NCBI GenBank assembly: GCA_027405735.1
Contig: JAPEHQ010000011.1
Coordinates: 620,001 to 684,000, forward strand
DNA from: Mucor racemosus
Taxonomy: Eukaryota > Mucoromycota > Mucoromycetes > Mucorales > Mucoraceae
Direction: 5' to 3'
DNA length: 64,000 nucleotides
The notes under the pieces are model-generated. The model was not told where the DNA came from. It did not search any database and worked only from the letters and a program-made list of their open reading frames with translations. Made by a program: the position numbers and the translations under genes. Shown in pieces: positions 12,804 through 23,270 of the stretch. Position 1 is the stretch's first letter; each line of letters starts with the position of its first letter.

Positions 12804-14054
12804 ATTACCAGCTTGCAAGTGTTCAACCCATGATATCATTTCCACATGTGAAGATAGCCTCATTAATAATTGTGGCCCTTGTTGCGTCGTCAATCGGAGA
12901 GCATTTGGTCGCCTAAAGTAGTCTAGTGCACGACATGCTTCCGCTCCAGCTAGGGAAATCGTAAAAATCGGGGTAAAGTAATATTTGTGATAATAGTAAT
13001 ATGGAGCTCGTAAAGGCCATCTATAATAATTGCGAGCATCAATTGTAGATGAGTTTTTTGAAGGTGCTGCTCGGTAAACTCTAAGCATTGTTCCCCATAA
13101 TTCAACATATAGTTTTCTATAAATTTATTCGTTGATTAAATTTTGTTGACCAATATTTATGAACAAGTTTCAATTTACCTCCAATTTCTATATTTGCTTT
13201 TACAGTTGGGTGTATCAAACTCTTTTTTGATGTACACATAACCCATTTTAAACACTGTGCAAGAATAGCCGGGAAGTTCTTCTTTACCTTCTTCCTCACG
13301 TGGAAAGATCATGGATCGGCATCTCTCTAATCTTCTTCCGTAAATAGAGGTTGAATAATCTGGAGGAGGAGTTGTAAATGATGGTAACTGAATGGGCATT
13401 GAAACAGGTCTGCTGCCACTTGGTTGTTTATGTCGACGAATAACAGTACCGGGTACTGCCTGTAAATGCATGGCGCCTGATGGTGTGTTTGTTTGCAGTG
13501 AAGGAGGAGTGTTTGGATAAGAAGGATGTTCGTAAGAATCAAATGCATGAATAGCTCTTAATATGGATTCAGAAGATGCAGTTGTAATTTCATCATTGTT
13601 ACTGCTTACACTTAAATTTGATCTTATACTAAAAAAATCTTCATCTTCATCCTCAGATTCTTCAGCAATAGAACAAATAGTGTTTCGTTTTTGTAGTTGC
13701 TTTTGAGCTATGTGTGATTTTAATGCTTTGGAACAATTTGAAAGTAGCCAAAGATCACCAGGATCTTCAATTCCAATTGAAATGAAATCGTTGCCTTTCA
13801 TTGATAAAAACTGATCTAAATCATGTACTTTTGCTTCATGAAATAATGGTATATAATGTTCTAATGATAGTTGAACAAGAACAATTGAAGAGAATTTACT
13901 ACTTTTAAATTTTTGATTATCAACTATTCAAGGGAGTATTAGTTTATGGTTATTTTTTCCTTCTACATCCATACAGCGTACCATAATAATAAGACGTATC
14001 TTCTTTATTCATTTCAGTTGTCATTAAGTTACATTGATTTGATATATGATTCAT
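12569..14054 (-). CDS. SAM and PH domain protein (BOI1/BOI2-like)
   Basis: Four exons: 13982-14054, 13179-13923, 12809-13116 and 12569-12726, total 427 residues with consistent phases. Start chosen at MNHISNQCNLM, the ATG giving one open spliced frame. A SAM domain follows (about residues 34-80: LSLEHYIPLFHEAKVHDLDQ, then FISIGIEDPGDLWLLSN). Next come an acidic Ser-rich linker (SEDEDEDFF) and a C-terminal PH domain beginning near SCTVFKMGYVYIKK and running through WRKLYVELWGTMLRVYRA. SAM then PH is the order in yeast Boi1/Boi2, which act in polarised growth and bud emergence at the cortex; their N-terminal SH3 domain is missing here. An AT/AC microsatellite (about 12768-12803) sits in the last intron. 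The polarity role is inference from the architecture. Confidence 0.8.
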
Positions 14055-14399
14055 TTTAATTTAAAAAAAAGCAATGATGTCAACATGTATAAAAACGAAA
14101 AGAAATAAAAAAAAAAAAAATGAAAGAGGAAAATAGAAACAAAAAAACTAGTATTTATATGTAAAAGATAAGAATAAAGGGGAGAGAAGCTATAAAAATC
14201 ATAAGCCCGTATTAGGGTTTACAATAAACGACGTCAATTTCATACTTATACCATCCCTCGTGATGTGGAGAAAAAGAGAAGCGCAAAGATTTCCCATATT
14301 AAAAATGGAGATCTCATCATTTATACTCTCCTATTCAACCTTATTTCGATTTCTGATGCTGCACACAATGAATTTTTAGACTAAATATACAAAGAGGAA
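14055..14399. other. Intergenic region between two co-oriented genes
   Basis: Upstream of the SAM/PH gene and downstream of the cation transporter gene, both minus. AT-rich with an A run near 14105-14121. It should contain the SAM/PH promoter and the transporter 3' end; no other feature seen. Confidence 0.5.
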
Positions 14400-15904
14400 T
14401 TATAAAACATTTACCTCAGGTTTATGGAATGTGTCATAATCAACATGAACAAAAGCTCTTTCAACATCGGGTAATGATTCAAGCTTTATCTGTAAATCTT
14501 CTCCAATATCATGCGATTCGCGTAATTCCATTGTGGGAGGTAAAACTATATCCACTTCAACAAACAAATTTGTCCCGGCAAAATATGCACGGCATGTATC
14601 AACGTGTGTTACCTTGGGATGAGTTAATGCTATATATTAAATTTCAATACACAACATATATTATTTAGTTTGTATGACAGCGTCTAACCTATGTAGGTGA
14701 TCAAATTTAAAAATTCACTGTTTGCACTTTTTCCTACTACCAATGGTATATGCTCTATATTTGCTATGATTTAATGTTTTGGAATAGTCTATACAATTGC
14801 TGTTTATACCTAATAAAGTGCATGTCCAACTATGTAGTATGACAAGCGCAATGACGATAGAGCCTACAGGATCAACCCAGCTAGCAATACGACTACCAAC
14901 AATGCCTGTTGTTAGACCTAATCCATTCACAAATAGATCATTGCGGTGATCTTGAGCTAAAATCTTTGCAGAATTAAATCGAGATAAAGATTTACAATAA
15001 ATATATAATATCAGTTTGACGGCTAACAAGTATAAGAAAATAATATAAGTCCCCTCTATAATGACTCAGAAGAATATACAATTACCCAGGGCAGATGATA
15101 CAAAGGCAATGGCAAGTATAGTCAGATCAGGTGAATGACTCTGATCAGCAAGTCTCTGGGATGATTCAATCTAGACCATGCACAAAGAAAAATCGTTATT
15201 TATAAACTTTGGTTTATCTCTTTTTCTTTTTTTTTTTTACTATTAAAAATAGAGCAACACAGGACATCAAACATGAAAATATAATAACGCCAATTGTTTC
15301 CATCCGAGATTTTCCCTGAATTGCAACAGAAATTAATATGTACATGTAAATAAAACAAACAAAGTACACTGATTAGATACGTACGGCTGGGTACTTGGTC
15401 AAGTTGGACTTTGTAGCTAATTTTGCTGTCCACATCAACACAATGGAACTTAGTAAATCCATGAAGGCATCAGCCATAGTAGAAAAAATGGATAATGAAC
15501 CTGAAGTAACTGCTGCAACCAATTGCAAAGCAAATAAAATGACATTTACAACAACAGAACCATAAATGGCTATTTTCAGCTAATAAGTACACTTTAGCAA
15601 ACTAATAACTTTTTGTTTTTGGGTGGAGCTTTACTTTGAGTAACTGCTTTTCTTGTTCTTCCAAATCTTGAACCGGATCCAGAGCACTCAGCATATTTTC
15701 AATCATTTCATTTTGATTTGTATAAAATGCTTGCAATTTCTTTTGTCCTTTAAGATCTTTTTTTATATAATGGTCTGTCTGCATCTTGGATTTTAAAGAT
15801 AAAGGGTCCTTAGATGTAGAGGATGGAGTAAAATTTTCTTCATTATAATGATAAATATGTCTCAATTGAATTGATTCAATTGTGTGTGTACTTGTTGTAG
15901 ACAT
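14400..15904 (-). CDS. Cation diffusion facilitator (Mn/Zn-type metal transporter)
   Basis: Proton-coupled divalent-metal exporter of a membrane, probably vacuolar or other internal. Seven exons: 15635-15904, 15385-15579, 15241-15315, 15086-15170, 14810-15022, 14689-14754 and 14400-14629, total 377 residues with every phase matching. A hydrophilic N-terminus of about 90 residues precedes the membrane domain. TM2 carries DAFMD (DxxxD) and the TM5 region carries DHRND (DxxxD); Asp-rich pairs in both helices are typical of the Mn-CDF branch, whereas Zn-CDFs usually have His. [13 protein letters not shown] is the usual TM3 entry. The C-terminal cytoplasmic domain is clear ([19 protein letters not shown] and FVHVDYD). 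Family is certain; metal preference is inferred. Confidence 0.9.
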
Positions 15905-16190
15905 TAGAAAGTTTTATAAAGTGAAAGAGGGGGAGATATTAGAGGGAAAAGGAATAAAATGAATTTATATGTACGTATATCAAGTGATTAGCGTATAGTA
16001 GCACATTTTATTGCCATACTGGAGCCTTTTCCAACAAATGAAAGGTGAAACGCAGAGAGTATATATGAATAGAACGCACATGACGTATTCTAATGAAATA
16101 TAAGCTCCTTATTGATAACCAAAGTAGGTTATCCTCGTTTTCCAAGGTTAGAGTTCTTGTTGCTGCTGTATCACTACTGGGTTTTGAATA
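15905..16190. other. Intergenic region
   Basis: Probably the promoter of the cation transporter (minus). It then runs into the decayed transposase, whose left terminal repeat I could not find. Confidence 0.45.
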
Positions 16191-16191
16191 A

Positions 16192-17209
16192 ATATATCTG
16201 AAGCTGCAAAGAAGGCATGTATTCCTCGTAGCACAGTCTATAAAATATGGAATGGATTAAACGAGAGTGGTGGTAAAGAGCTTTCTGGGTTCGAAAAAAG
16301 CTCAAAAAATGACAATCGTGGAAGACCACCTATCTTGATCGAAGAACATACTTAATTCTTGATCAAATACATTGATTCAAATGCTACATCGACTGTGGAT
16401 CTAGCACATGATGAGTTATATAAAGCTTTTCCAGGTTTGAGAAACTCGGTCAATGCAGTTTATAAGCATATGAGGACGAAATATAATTTATCTTTAAAAA
16501 GAGCCGAGATTTTTCGTGAGGAACGAGATTCTGATACAACAATTCGAAAGAGAAGGTTGTATATTGAAAAATGTAAAGAGAATAATGTTAATTACCAGAG
16601 GAATTGTGCTTTCACAGATGAAGCAGGTTTCAATCTACATATCACACGAGAAATAGAGCTTGGGCACCTAAAAGCAAACCTGCCAAGGTTAGAATCCCAA
16701 CTCAAAAGGGTACAAGTATTACTATCATGGGATGTATAAGTGGCGCTGGTATTATCGACATATCTAAGAGAAATCCGGGTGTATATAAGAAAAGAAAGGT
16801 TCTTGGAACATCCAAGACTGTAAAAACAGGAAAAGGAATTAATACAGATCATATTCTTATCTTTTTGAAGAATACGTTAGATGTAATGGATAAAGAAGGA
16901 ATGAAAGGATATTATGTTGTGATGGATAACGTAAGAATTCATGATAATAGTCGAGCGCCTGCTTACATTGAGGCAAGGTGTTATAAGTCTTGGTTTTTGC
17001 CCCTTTACTCACCATTCATCAATCCTATTGAAGAGTGTTGGTCTAAGGTAAAGCAGCATATCAAAAGACATACTCTAGACTCTCATGATACCTTGACCCC
17101 TCGAATATTGACTGCTTGCCAGACAGTCTCCCGCAAAGACTGTATTGGGGGGATAAGACATGCAGAATCCCTCTGGGATCGATGTTTAAACGTAGAACAT
17201 TGCCTTTAG
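16192..17209 (+). pseudogene. Tc1/mariner-IS630-type DDE transposase, decayed
   Basis: Reads as one transposase broken by mutations. A helix-turn-helix region (AKKACIPRSTVYKIWNGL) leads to GRPPILIEEHT, then an in-frame TAA near 16352. The frame resumes as NSVNAVYKHMRTKYNLSLKR. Catalytic signature: first Asp in AFTDEAGFNLH (about 16608-16640), second in VVMDNVRIH (about 16916-16942), and the third acidic residue in YSPFINPIEECWSKVK. A frameshift near 16655 separates the first two: sequence after it (WAPKSKPAKVRIPTQKGTS) continues only in the next frame, into IMGCISGAG. No convincing terminal inverted repeats were found. The spacing between the last two acidic residues fits the Tc1/IS630 superfamily. 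Confidence 0.85.
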
Positions 17210-17640
17210 TAAATATATAGATTATATTTAATTATCTCACACTTTTCTTTTGTTCCAACCGTACTTCCACTGCCAATTTGAGGATTCTATAAGAAGTACC
17301 TCGGATTTATAAGAAATAATTTCATAATCTTATTAATTAATAGTTAAAAAAGGTGCACCTGTTTACACTGCTTGCAATTTTATCGTATTTACTATTAATC
17401 CTATATGTAAAAATAACAAAGGTCTTAATGAGGGTACTTGTACGTGGTACAAGAACTGGGGAAGATTATAAAACAATCTATTTGTTCATAATAATAACAA
17501 CAATGGTAAATAATAATAATAAATTGAGCGAGTCAATAATTAGTATTGTCTGTGTAGTGTACAGACCAGATGCTTTACTTAGTTATGAACCATGTCTTAA
17601 TATCTTTACAATTGAACTCGGAAAGTCCATCAAGATACCT
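17210..17640. other. Flank of decayed transposase, no gene
   Basis: Short AT-rich stretch between the dead transposase and the direct repeat. The 127-codon ORF overlapping its end lacks any recognisable domain and is partly made of the direct repeat. Confidence 0.45.
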
Positions 17641-17643
17641 TCA

Positions 17644-17765
17644 TCCCAGCAGGCACTTGTTGCAACCATTGGCCTGAGTAGGGAAGCAGCTACATCACTG
17701 TGCCTCAGACGGCTCTTTCAAGTATTCAACATCTGAGTTGCTCAGCATGGACTAGAACTGTACTA
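17644..17765 (+). repeat. Direct repeat, copy 1 of 2
   Basis: About 120 bp beginning TCCCAGCAGGCA and ending CTAGAACTGTA, repeated in the same orientation at 18133-18254 with roughly one change in ten bases. The shared core includes GTTGCAACCATTGGCCT and CAACATCTGAGTTGCTCAGC. The two copies are about 490 bp apart. They could be remnant terminal repeats or a local duplication. Confidence 0.75.
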
Positions 17766-18132
17766 AGCACCCTTATATCCTTAAAATGTGCAGCTGTCCT
17801 ACTAAATGGTATGGAGAGAGTCATGAAAATTGTTGTGTAATTACCTATCACCTTCTACTATCTATACACACCACATTTGGTTACACTCTATGAATCTCAT
17901 TATTAATTTGTACTGTCACTTCGAGTAGTCCTTATCTACTAATCTGTCATTAGTATATAAACCACATCTCATGAATAAAAGAATAAGGATCAGTTTAGTT
18001 TTTGATCTCTTAGTTTGACCTACAGTTGGAAAGCTGACATTTATCAAGACTTTTGTTTATTATTTTTAACTTTTAACTATTCTAATATATCAGATATATG
18101 TTATTAGTTAGAATAAAACAGAGATATCTCTT

Positions 18133-18254
18133 CCCAGCTGGCATTTGTTGCAACCATTGGCCTAGGTAGGGAAGCAGCTACATCACTGTGCCTCCGACGG
18201 TTCTTTCAAATATTCAACATCTGAGTTGCTCAGCATGGACCAGAACTGTATTAG
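18133..18254 (+). repeat. Direct repeat, copy 2 of 2
   Basis: Same sequence family as 17644-17765, slightly diverged (for example GCTGGCATTTG for GCAGGCACTTG). The 370 bp between the copies contains no ORF of note. Confidence 0.75.
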
Positions 18255-18458
18255 ATATCTCACAGAGAAGGTGCCATTCGAATATACCAGATAAAATCCA
18301 AGTTAAATAACTTGAACGCGAAAAATCTATGTTAGTACATTTAAAAGCTTTTTATTTTGTTTCCTTGGGCAAACCACATGAAGCATCAATAGCACCTTGG
18401 GATCCATTAATTTTCACGAACGCACCGACAAACTTTTCATTGAAGTGTACGCCTCCCC

Positions 18459-19014
18459 TGTTTAGGACATAGACTAGACTGGGTACATGTATTACTAGTA
18501 GAAAGTAGAAGTGCTCAAAGAATTATTTAGATATGGTTCTTAGCATAGAATAATGAGTATGAGGTGATAATGATGTATTGCAATTTTATTTTATTTAGTT
18601 ATGTTACATTTAGTCTATGATGAAATGGTGTAGTCTGAGGTCAGGAAGTTGAGCCAACCATGAATTCGTTCCTGAGAATGGAATTCAGCTATTCCATATG
18701 TATAAACATTCACTGTCTAAAGTTAATCAAGCATGAATATTCTATATACTTAACTTGGTCGTATTCTACTAAACTTGCTCTGGCCAATCTATTATATCAT
18801 CATGTTGTAATCAACTAGTTCCTCAAGATTATAAAATAAATTATTCATACACTTTGTATTGTAGACTCTATATCCGTGCTTCCAAAACATATAAATACCC
18901 TGAATCCTGATGTCGTTCGAGATGGATTCATTATCTTTTTTACCTACAATATACTCAATAAATATATCTAATTTTAACTTTATTTTCTAGTTAATTCATT
19001 GTGTATATTAAACA
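18459..19014 (+). mobile_element. LTR-like element (solo LTR candidate), copy 1
   Basis: A 556-bp unit starting TGTTTAGGACATAGAC and ending GTGTATATTAAACA. It is nearly identical in layout to the unit at 60710-61258 on the other strand. The termini are TG...CA with the inverted hexamer TGTTTA/TAAACA, as in LTRs. It contains internal TATA-like sequence (AAACATATAAATACC at about 18885). The flanking 5 bp differ (TCCCC and ACAAT), so no target duplication remains. A partial third copy is at 8735. Confidence 0.65.
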
Positions 19015-19256
19015 ACAATGTACTCAAAACTGGAAGATTACTAATAAATATACATCCATTCAAGTCTGATGGTATCCAAGTTCTCCAAATCACTATAAAT
19101 ACCCTCATACTTTTTCAATTATTTTTAAATCTTCAGAAACCTTTTGTAATAAAAACTTTAGCTGATTATAATTGTATTTCTACTACTTTTATTTTCATAT
19201 TTTTTTATTTTAGCCAAAAACTTCGTTATTTATTACTGCATATTAAACACTGGACA
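19015..19256 (+). repeat. Dispersed repeat matching 9200-9455
   Basis: Inverted copy of the repeat at 9200-9455, starting exactly where the LTR-like element ends (AACA|ACAATGTACTC). It ends where the decayed LINE begins. In the other copy the sequence continues past this junction (AATAACAATGTACTC), so the LTR-like unit or a rearrangement interrupted the repeat here. Confidence 0.7.
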
Positions 19257-21082
19257 TAGCAGTCAAATTCGCTAAGATAGAGCATTCTATCTAATAAGGG
19301 ACGGGCCGCCTGCCACTTCGATTCCCCCACCTGATAACTTGTTGATTTATCGAAAGGTGAATCGTATAAAATTAATCCAATGAAAAAGTACCGTTTTATT
19401 ATGAGCTTATAGAGGGGGTTTATATACTAAATTATTGAATGAGTATATTAAATGTGAGTGATAATATAATTAGAATGAGCATTTGGATATTGTGTGGATA
19501 TATTGGAATCATGCTTCTATGATTCAATAGTAGCATGATGATAGACGCATGGAATATGACCTTGCTTGACTTGCATGTTAAACATGAGAGTTATTGGGAA
19601 ATAGATCTTATTTTTATAAAGAGGAAAGTAATAAAGAGACTAGGTAGTGATTCAATCACGGAGAACGTAGGGTCTTTATTATAAAATAAAAAGGGAACCA
19701 AGAACTGTTAGGTCTCGGTCCCTGAAGATATTTATACTACAATTTCTATTAAATGTCAGTTCTAATAGGAATTGAAACTAAATAAAAGGGCGAAAACCGA
19801 CAGAACATCATAGTTTGACAGATGTTCTAAATTGGTAATTCGGTAATTCCTAGTTCTGATAGATTACCTGTGGAAGTATCCAAGATCACCGACAATTTGC
19901 CTTCAAAATAACCATTACTGGTAAACCTTTTCACCTGAAGCACCCTTCCATAATAGGACAAAGATTCCATTAAATCATGCAGAAAAGTTGCCATTTCTGT
20001 CATTCTTAAGATAGTAAAGTAAACGTGCTTTAATTCACCAAAATCAGCACTCTCCTCAGATGAAGAGGCCTTGTACACTACATCTTGTACAGTGACTCCT
20101 TCCAGAATAGCCCGCTTTGCACACAAAACATCAGTGAACTTGGCCTCAATTAGTAAAGAACCATCATCACGCGCATCATACAAACTGAGGGGTCGAAATT
20201 CCACTTCGGGTGAAATTTGTCCCTGGGTCAACTTGTACGCATCAACGCGACCACCAAACAAACTTTTCTGAAAACAGAACAGCCAGAACCAGAAGAAAGT
20301 GATTGCTGAATGATTGCACTATGAAACGAAAAGAACTGAAATTCCACTGAATTTTCACTGAAACTTTATACCTGAATACTACCACATTCAGTAATTTTTT
20401 AACTGAATTTCTCTGAAATATTATTATTTAAGAATTTTCAGGGTAATTACTCACTAATTGCCATCGCTTTACTAGCTAAAATTTGATCCTTAAAATCATC
20501 ATCTTCAAATAAAACCGAGCCGACCAAGGGGATGTCCGCCTTGTTCTCCAAACGTCTTTTGCTAGGTTGAACAAATTTCATTGAACGAGAAGCCATAACG
20601 GCCCAAGTATCCTTAGGATTCTCAGCCATTATAGTGTAACTGTAATGTAGAGTGTAACTTTTGACGAGTGTAAAAAAAATTGCAAAGATTAAAATAGTTA
20701 GTCTATTAAGAGATATCGAGCTGAAATTAAGATATGTTGTAGAGCTGAGATGGATGTATTCTAGTTGTCGAGATATCGCTGTTCCAAAATTGGCGTACTA
20801 TCGTTGTGCAAGATATAGATGTGCCTGGATTTGTCAAAAGGTTGAATAGAAATATGAAACGGGTGTTTAAGCCCAAGAAAGTTGTAGAACGTCTCACTAA
20901 AAAGGTTAAAGCACAGAAGGATTAGTGACTGTACATTAGTACCGTATTTAAAATAGTATTTTGCTTTGTTATAATAAACAATAATCCTTTTCTTCTGATA
21001 TTATTTTGACTGCATAACCAAGATAATCAGATCGACAGTATGACAAAGCTTATTAAAAGTGATGGATACGCAAAAGAGCCTT
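19257..21082 (-). pseudogene. Decayed LINE: 5' UTR and ORF1 fragment, with nested insertion
   Basis: Minus-strand relative of the intact LINE at 34273-40140. From 21082 downward it matches that element's 5' end (AGGCTCTTTTGCGTATCCATCACTT) and 5' UTR, with an extra segment around 20840-21050. ORF1 then starts at 20629 (MAENPKDTWAVMASRSMKF, then FEDDDFKDQILASKAMAI). An insertion or intron-like stretch of about 130 bp interrupts it near 20310-20450, beginning GTGAGT. The frame returns as GGRVDAYK at about 20260 and continues to 19862. It picks up again at 19257-19330 (matching the DRMLYLSEFD region) after a second insertion. Multiple frameshifts and missing zinc knuckles show it is dead. It is inserted into the repeat at 21084. 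Confidence 0.85.
19337..19866 (+). mobile_element. Insertion nested in the decayed LINE, copy 1
   Basis: About 520 bp that separates two adjacent parts of LINE ORF1. It matches 50785-51088: 19346-19565 corresponds to 50788-50997, and 19812-19866 to 51031-51084. The middle 250 bp is absent from the other copy. CTGATA flanks it at 19331-19336 and 19856-19861, a possible target duplication. Alternatively its ends are TGATTTATC and GATAGATCA-like short inverted repeats. No ORF. LTR or MITE cannot be decided. Confidence 0.65.
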
Positions 21083-21083
21083 A

Positions 21084-21318
21084 ATCGCTTGCTTATATGC
21101 TCGTGCTCGACTTGCTTGATTTTTCGAAAAATTAGATAATGCTTGATTTATGCTTGCTTGCTTGCTTTCAAAGCTGAGAATACTCGATATGCAACTGCTC
21201 GACGAGCCGCTGCTTAGGCTTAGGATTGCTTGAGTAACTTTCAAATATTTTAGGCTCGGCAAATGCTTGCTCAAATTGCTTGCGCTCGCTTGGGCTCGGT
21301 CATTTCGCGAACGCTATT
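21084..21318 (+). repeat. Dispersed GCTTGC/GCTCG-rich repeat, copy B
   Basis: Same orientation and order as 6926-7162. Its left part is cut off by the 5' end of the decayed LINE at about 21082, which dates the LINE insertion after this repeat. Confidence 0.8.
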
Positions 21319-22149
21319 ACAATCTCCAGATGATTTGCCCCAAGCTTTACGTATTCAAAGAAGAATTACGATTTGACTATCCCACCTCCCCTGCGTTGTT
21401 CTGGCCACAGTTACTAATATTTTTCAAGAATATGTTGTTTATGAAGAATTGTATCGAATCAAGCTTGGAAAACATGCTTATTTACATAAATGATACTGAC
21501 ACCGTCTGCTCTGGGAGTGCTTCCGATGAACATTTTACTGATAGTGCAAATAATTCACCTCAAAAAAAGAAAAATTAGTGCTGGCCTTCTCACTTATGCT
21601 GGCATTTGTTTATTTTTTTTTTTACTTTAAATTAGCTTACCATCAGACATGATACCATTGCTTTTTAAATTATGTTGATGTGTGACCGAGAATATTCAAA
21701 AGTGAAGTTCAAATAAAAATGCTTTATTCCCCCAAAGAAAAAATCATTGTAGGGCAATTGCAAACTACCTCTGGCTACTGTAAATGATTTGACCAAAGAA
21801 TACCGGCTGATTAAATAACCATAAAACAATTTTTCAAGTGTAACTCTAACTTTTTGCTTCCTTTACTTTTTCTTTTTTATTATATCTAATTTAAACAATT
21901 ATAATAAATCCAATTTTCACACTGGTCATCACCACGGACAAACACCATAATAGATGCGCACATAGTCTACATCCCCACTAAAAATCTACCCGTCTCAGCA
22001 GAAAAAAAATGGCATCCAAATATTTTTTCAAAACCCAGTATCTTCCATGGCAGTGTGACGATTTATGCAGCATACAGTTACGGTATATAAATATCTCGCA
22101 AGATAAATAGCTGATTTTCTTTTTTCTTGTTCATTCTATAATAATCAAA
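21319..22149. other. Intergenic region before F-box gene
   Basis: Contains an ORF at 21267-21578 that starts inside the repeat and ends in a lysine stretch. It has no recognisable domain, so I do not call it a gene. The last 100 bases are the likely promoter/5' UTR of the F-box gene (TATAAATA at about 22085). Confidence 0.5.
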
Positions 22150-23270
22150 ATGATTGAGTTATTACCAAATGAAGTGTTTTGGCTTGTTTTGAGTTATCTC
22201 GAATACAAGGATCTCGAGGAGTTACAAGCTATTAAGTTGCTCTCGAAAACTACAACGCATTATATTCAGCAACATTATCAATTTCAATATAAAATTAACT
22301 CATTACTACGATTATTTGAAGCGATTACACCTACTGAACGTCATTTAAAAGACACAAAATTAAAGTTTTCACAGCAAATATTACAACAAATATGCAAACA
22401 AGTAGAAGTCCTACCCAAGGTAGACCACCGAGCCAAATTTACAGAATTATTAGATATTGTCCAACAGTTTATAGTGACAAGAATTCTATCTGAAGATCTA
22501 AAAGCTGGCATTGAACATGATTATGCAAATTTATGTTTAGAAATTCGATCATCCTATTTGCATACCCCTTCTATAAGAGTATTACATGATCCCGTAAGAT
22601 CTTACATATGTAATGTTTTCTTGCTTCACTCTAACATCTTTTTGGACAGAAATATAGACGTCGAAGCACTAAACATCCATTGGCACCATTCTTGCCAAGA
22701 GATTATACCTACGTGTGGAGGCATCACTGTGCCACACCGCATACACCTATTCATACAAGATTTGCGCTATTTTTTGGAAGCCTATTTGATGTAACAAGCT
22801 TGTATTTAGAGTCAAATTTAGATGGATCTTTTGAAGAATGCGCAAGAGAAGCATTGGTGACGGGAAATGTTGAAGATCTACTAATTATGTGTGTAGCTGC
22901 TGATCGACCTGTCGATGTAGACCACATGTGTATGATAGTTACTCATGCAGGAGAGCAGCTAAGACAGTATCTGGAGACTATGGATACCTGGATAACTACA
23001 GAACCAACCCCTCAACAGGAACTAAGGATGCAACAACATGAACAATATCGGTTGGCTGAAAATGCACAGGATGCCAATGTTTCGTCGTCGTCGTCGAATG
23101 ATCCACCCGAATGGCTTATTCCAGATAGATATAAAGTTCAGCCGGACACAATTCTTCGACTGAAGGTGAGTAAAAAGAGATGATTTTATCTTGGGAGTCC
23201 GTGCTGATTTTGTCTTATTCTTTAGTTAATGGATAATTTGTATAAGAAAGGATGGCATTGGTTTCAATAA
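22150..23270 (+). CDS. F-box protein
   Basis: Probable substrate adaptor of an SCF ubiquitin ligase. Three exons: 22150-22593, 22650-23165 and 23226-23270, giving 334 residues. The F-box is at the very N-terminus (IELLPNEVFWLVLSYLEYKD), where Skp1 would bind. The first intron (56 nt, GTAAGA...CTAAC...CAG) is open in frame 1, which makes the unspliced sequence look like two overlapping ORFs. Splicing joins HDP to KYRRRSTKHPLAPFLPRDY and resolves it. The C-terminal half has no recognised repeat or domain; a conserved-looking segment reads RFALFFGSLFD. It ends ...LMDNLYKKGWHWFQ. Target unknown. Confidence 0.82.

Noticed and set aside
17353..17736. 127-codon plus ORF
   Set aside because: Half of it is the direct repeat at 17644, which recurs at 18133 without the ORF; no domain.
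22593..22794. Apparent frameshift splitting the F-box gene into two overlapping ORFs
   Set aside because: A 56-nt intron with GTAAGA donor, CTAAC branch site and CAG acceptor joins the two frames exactly.
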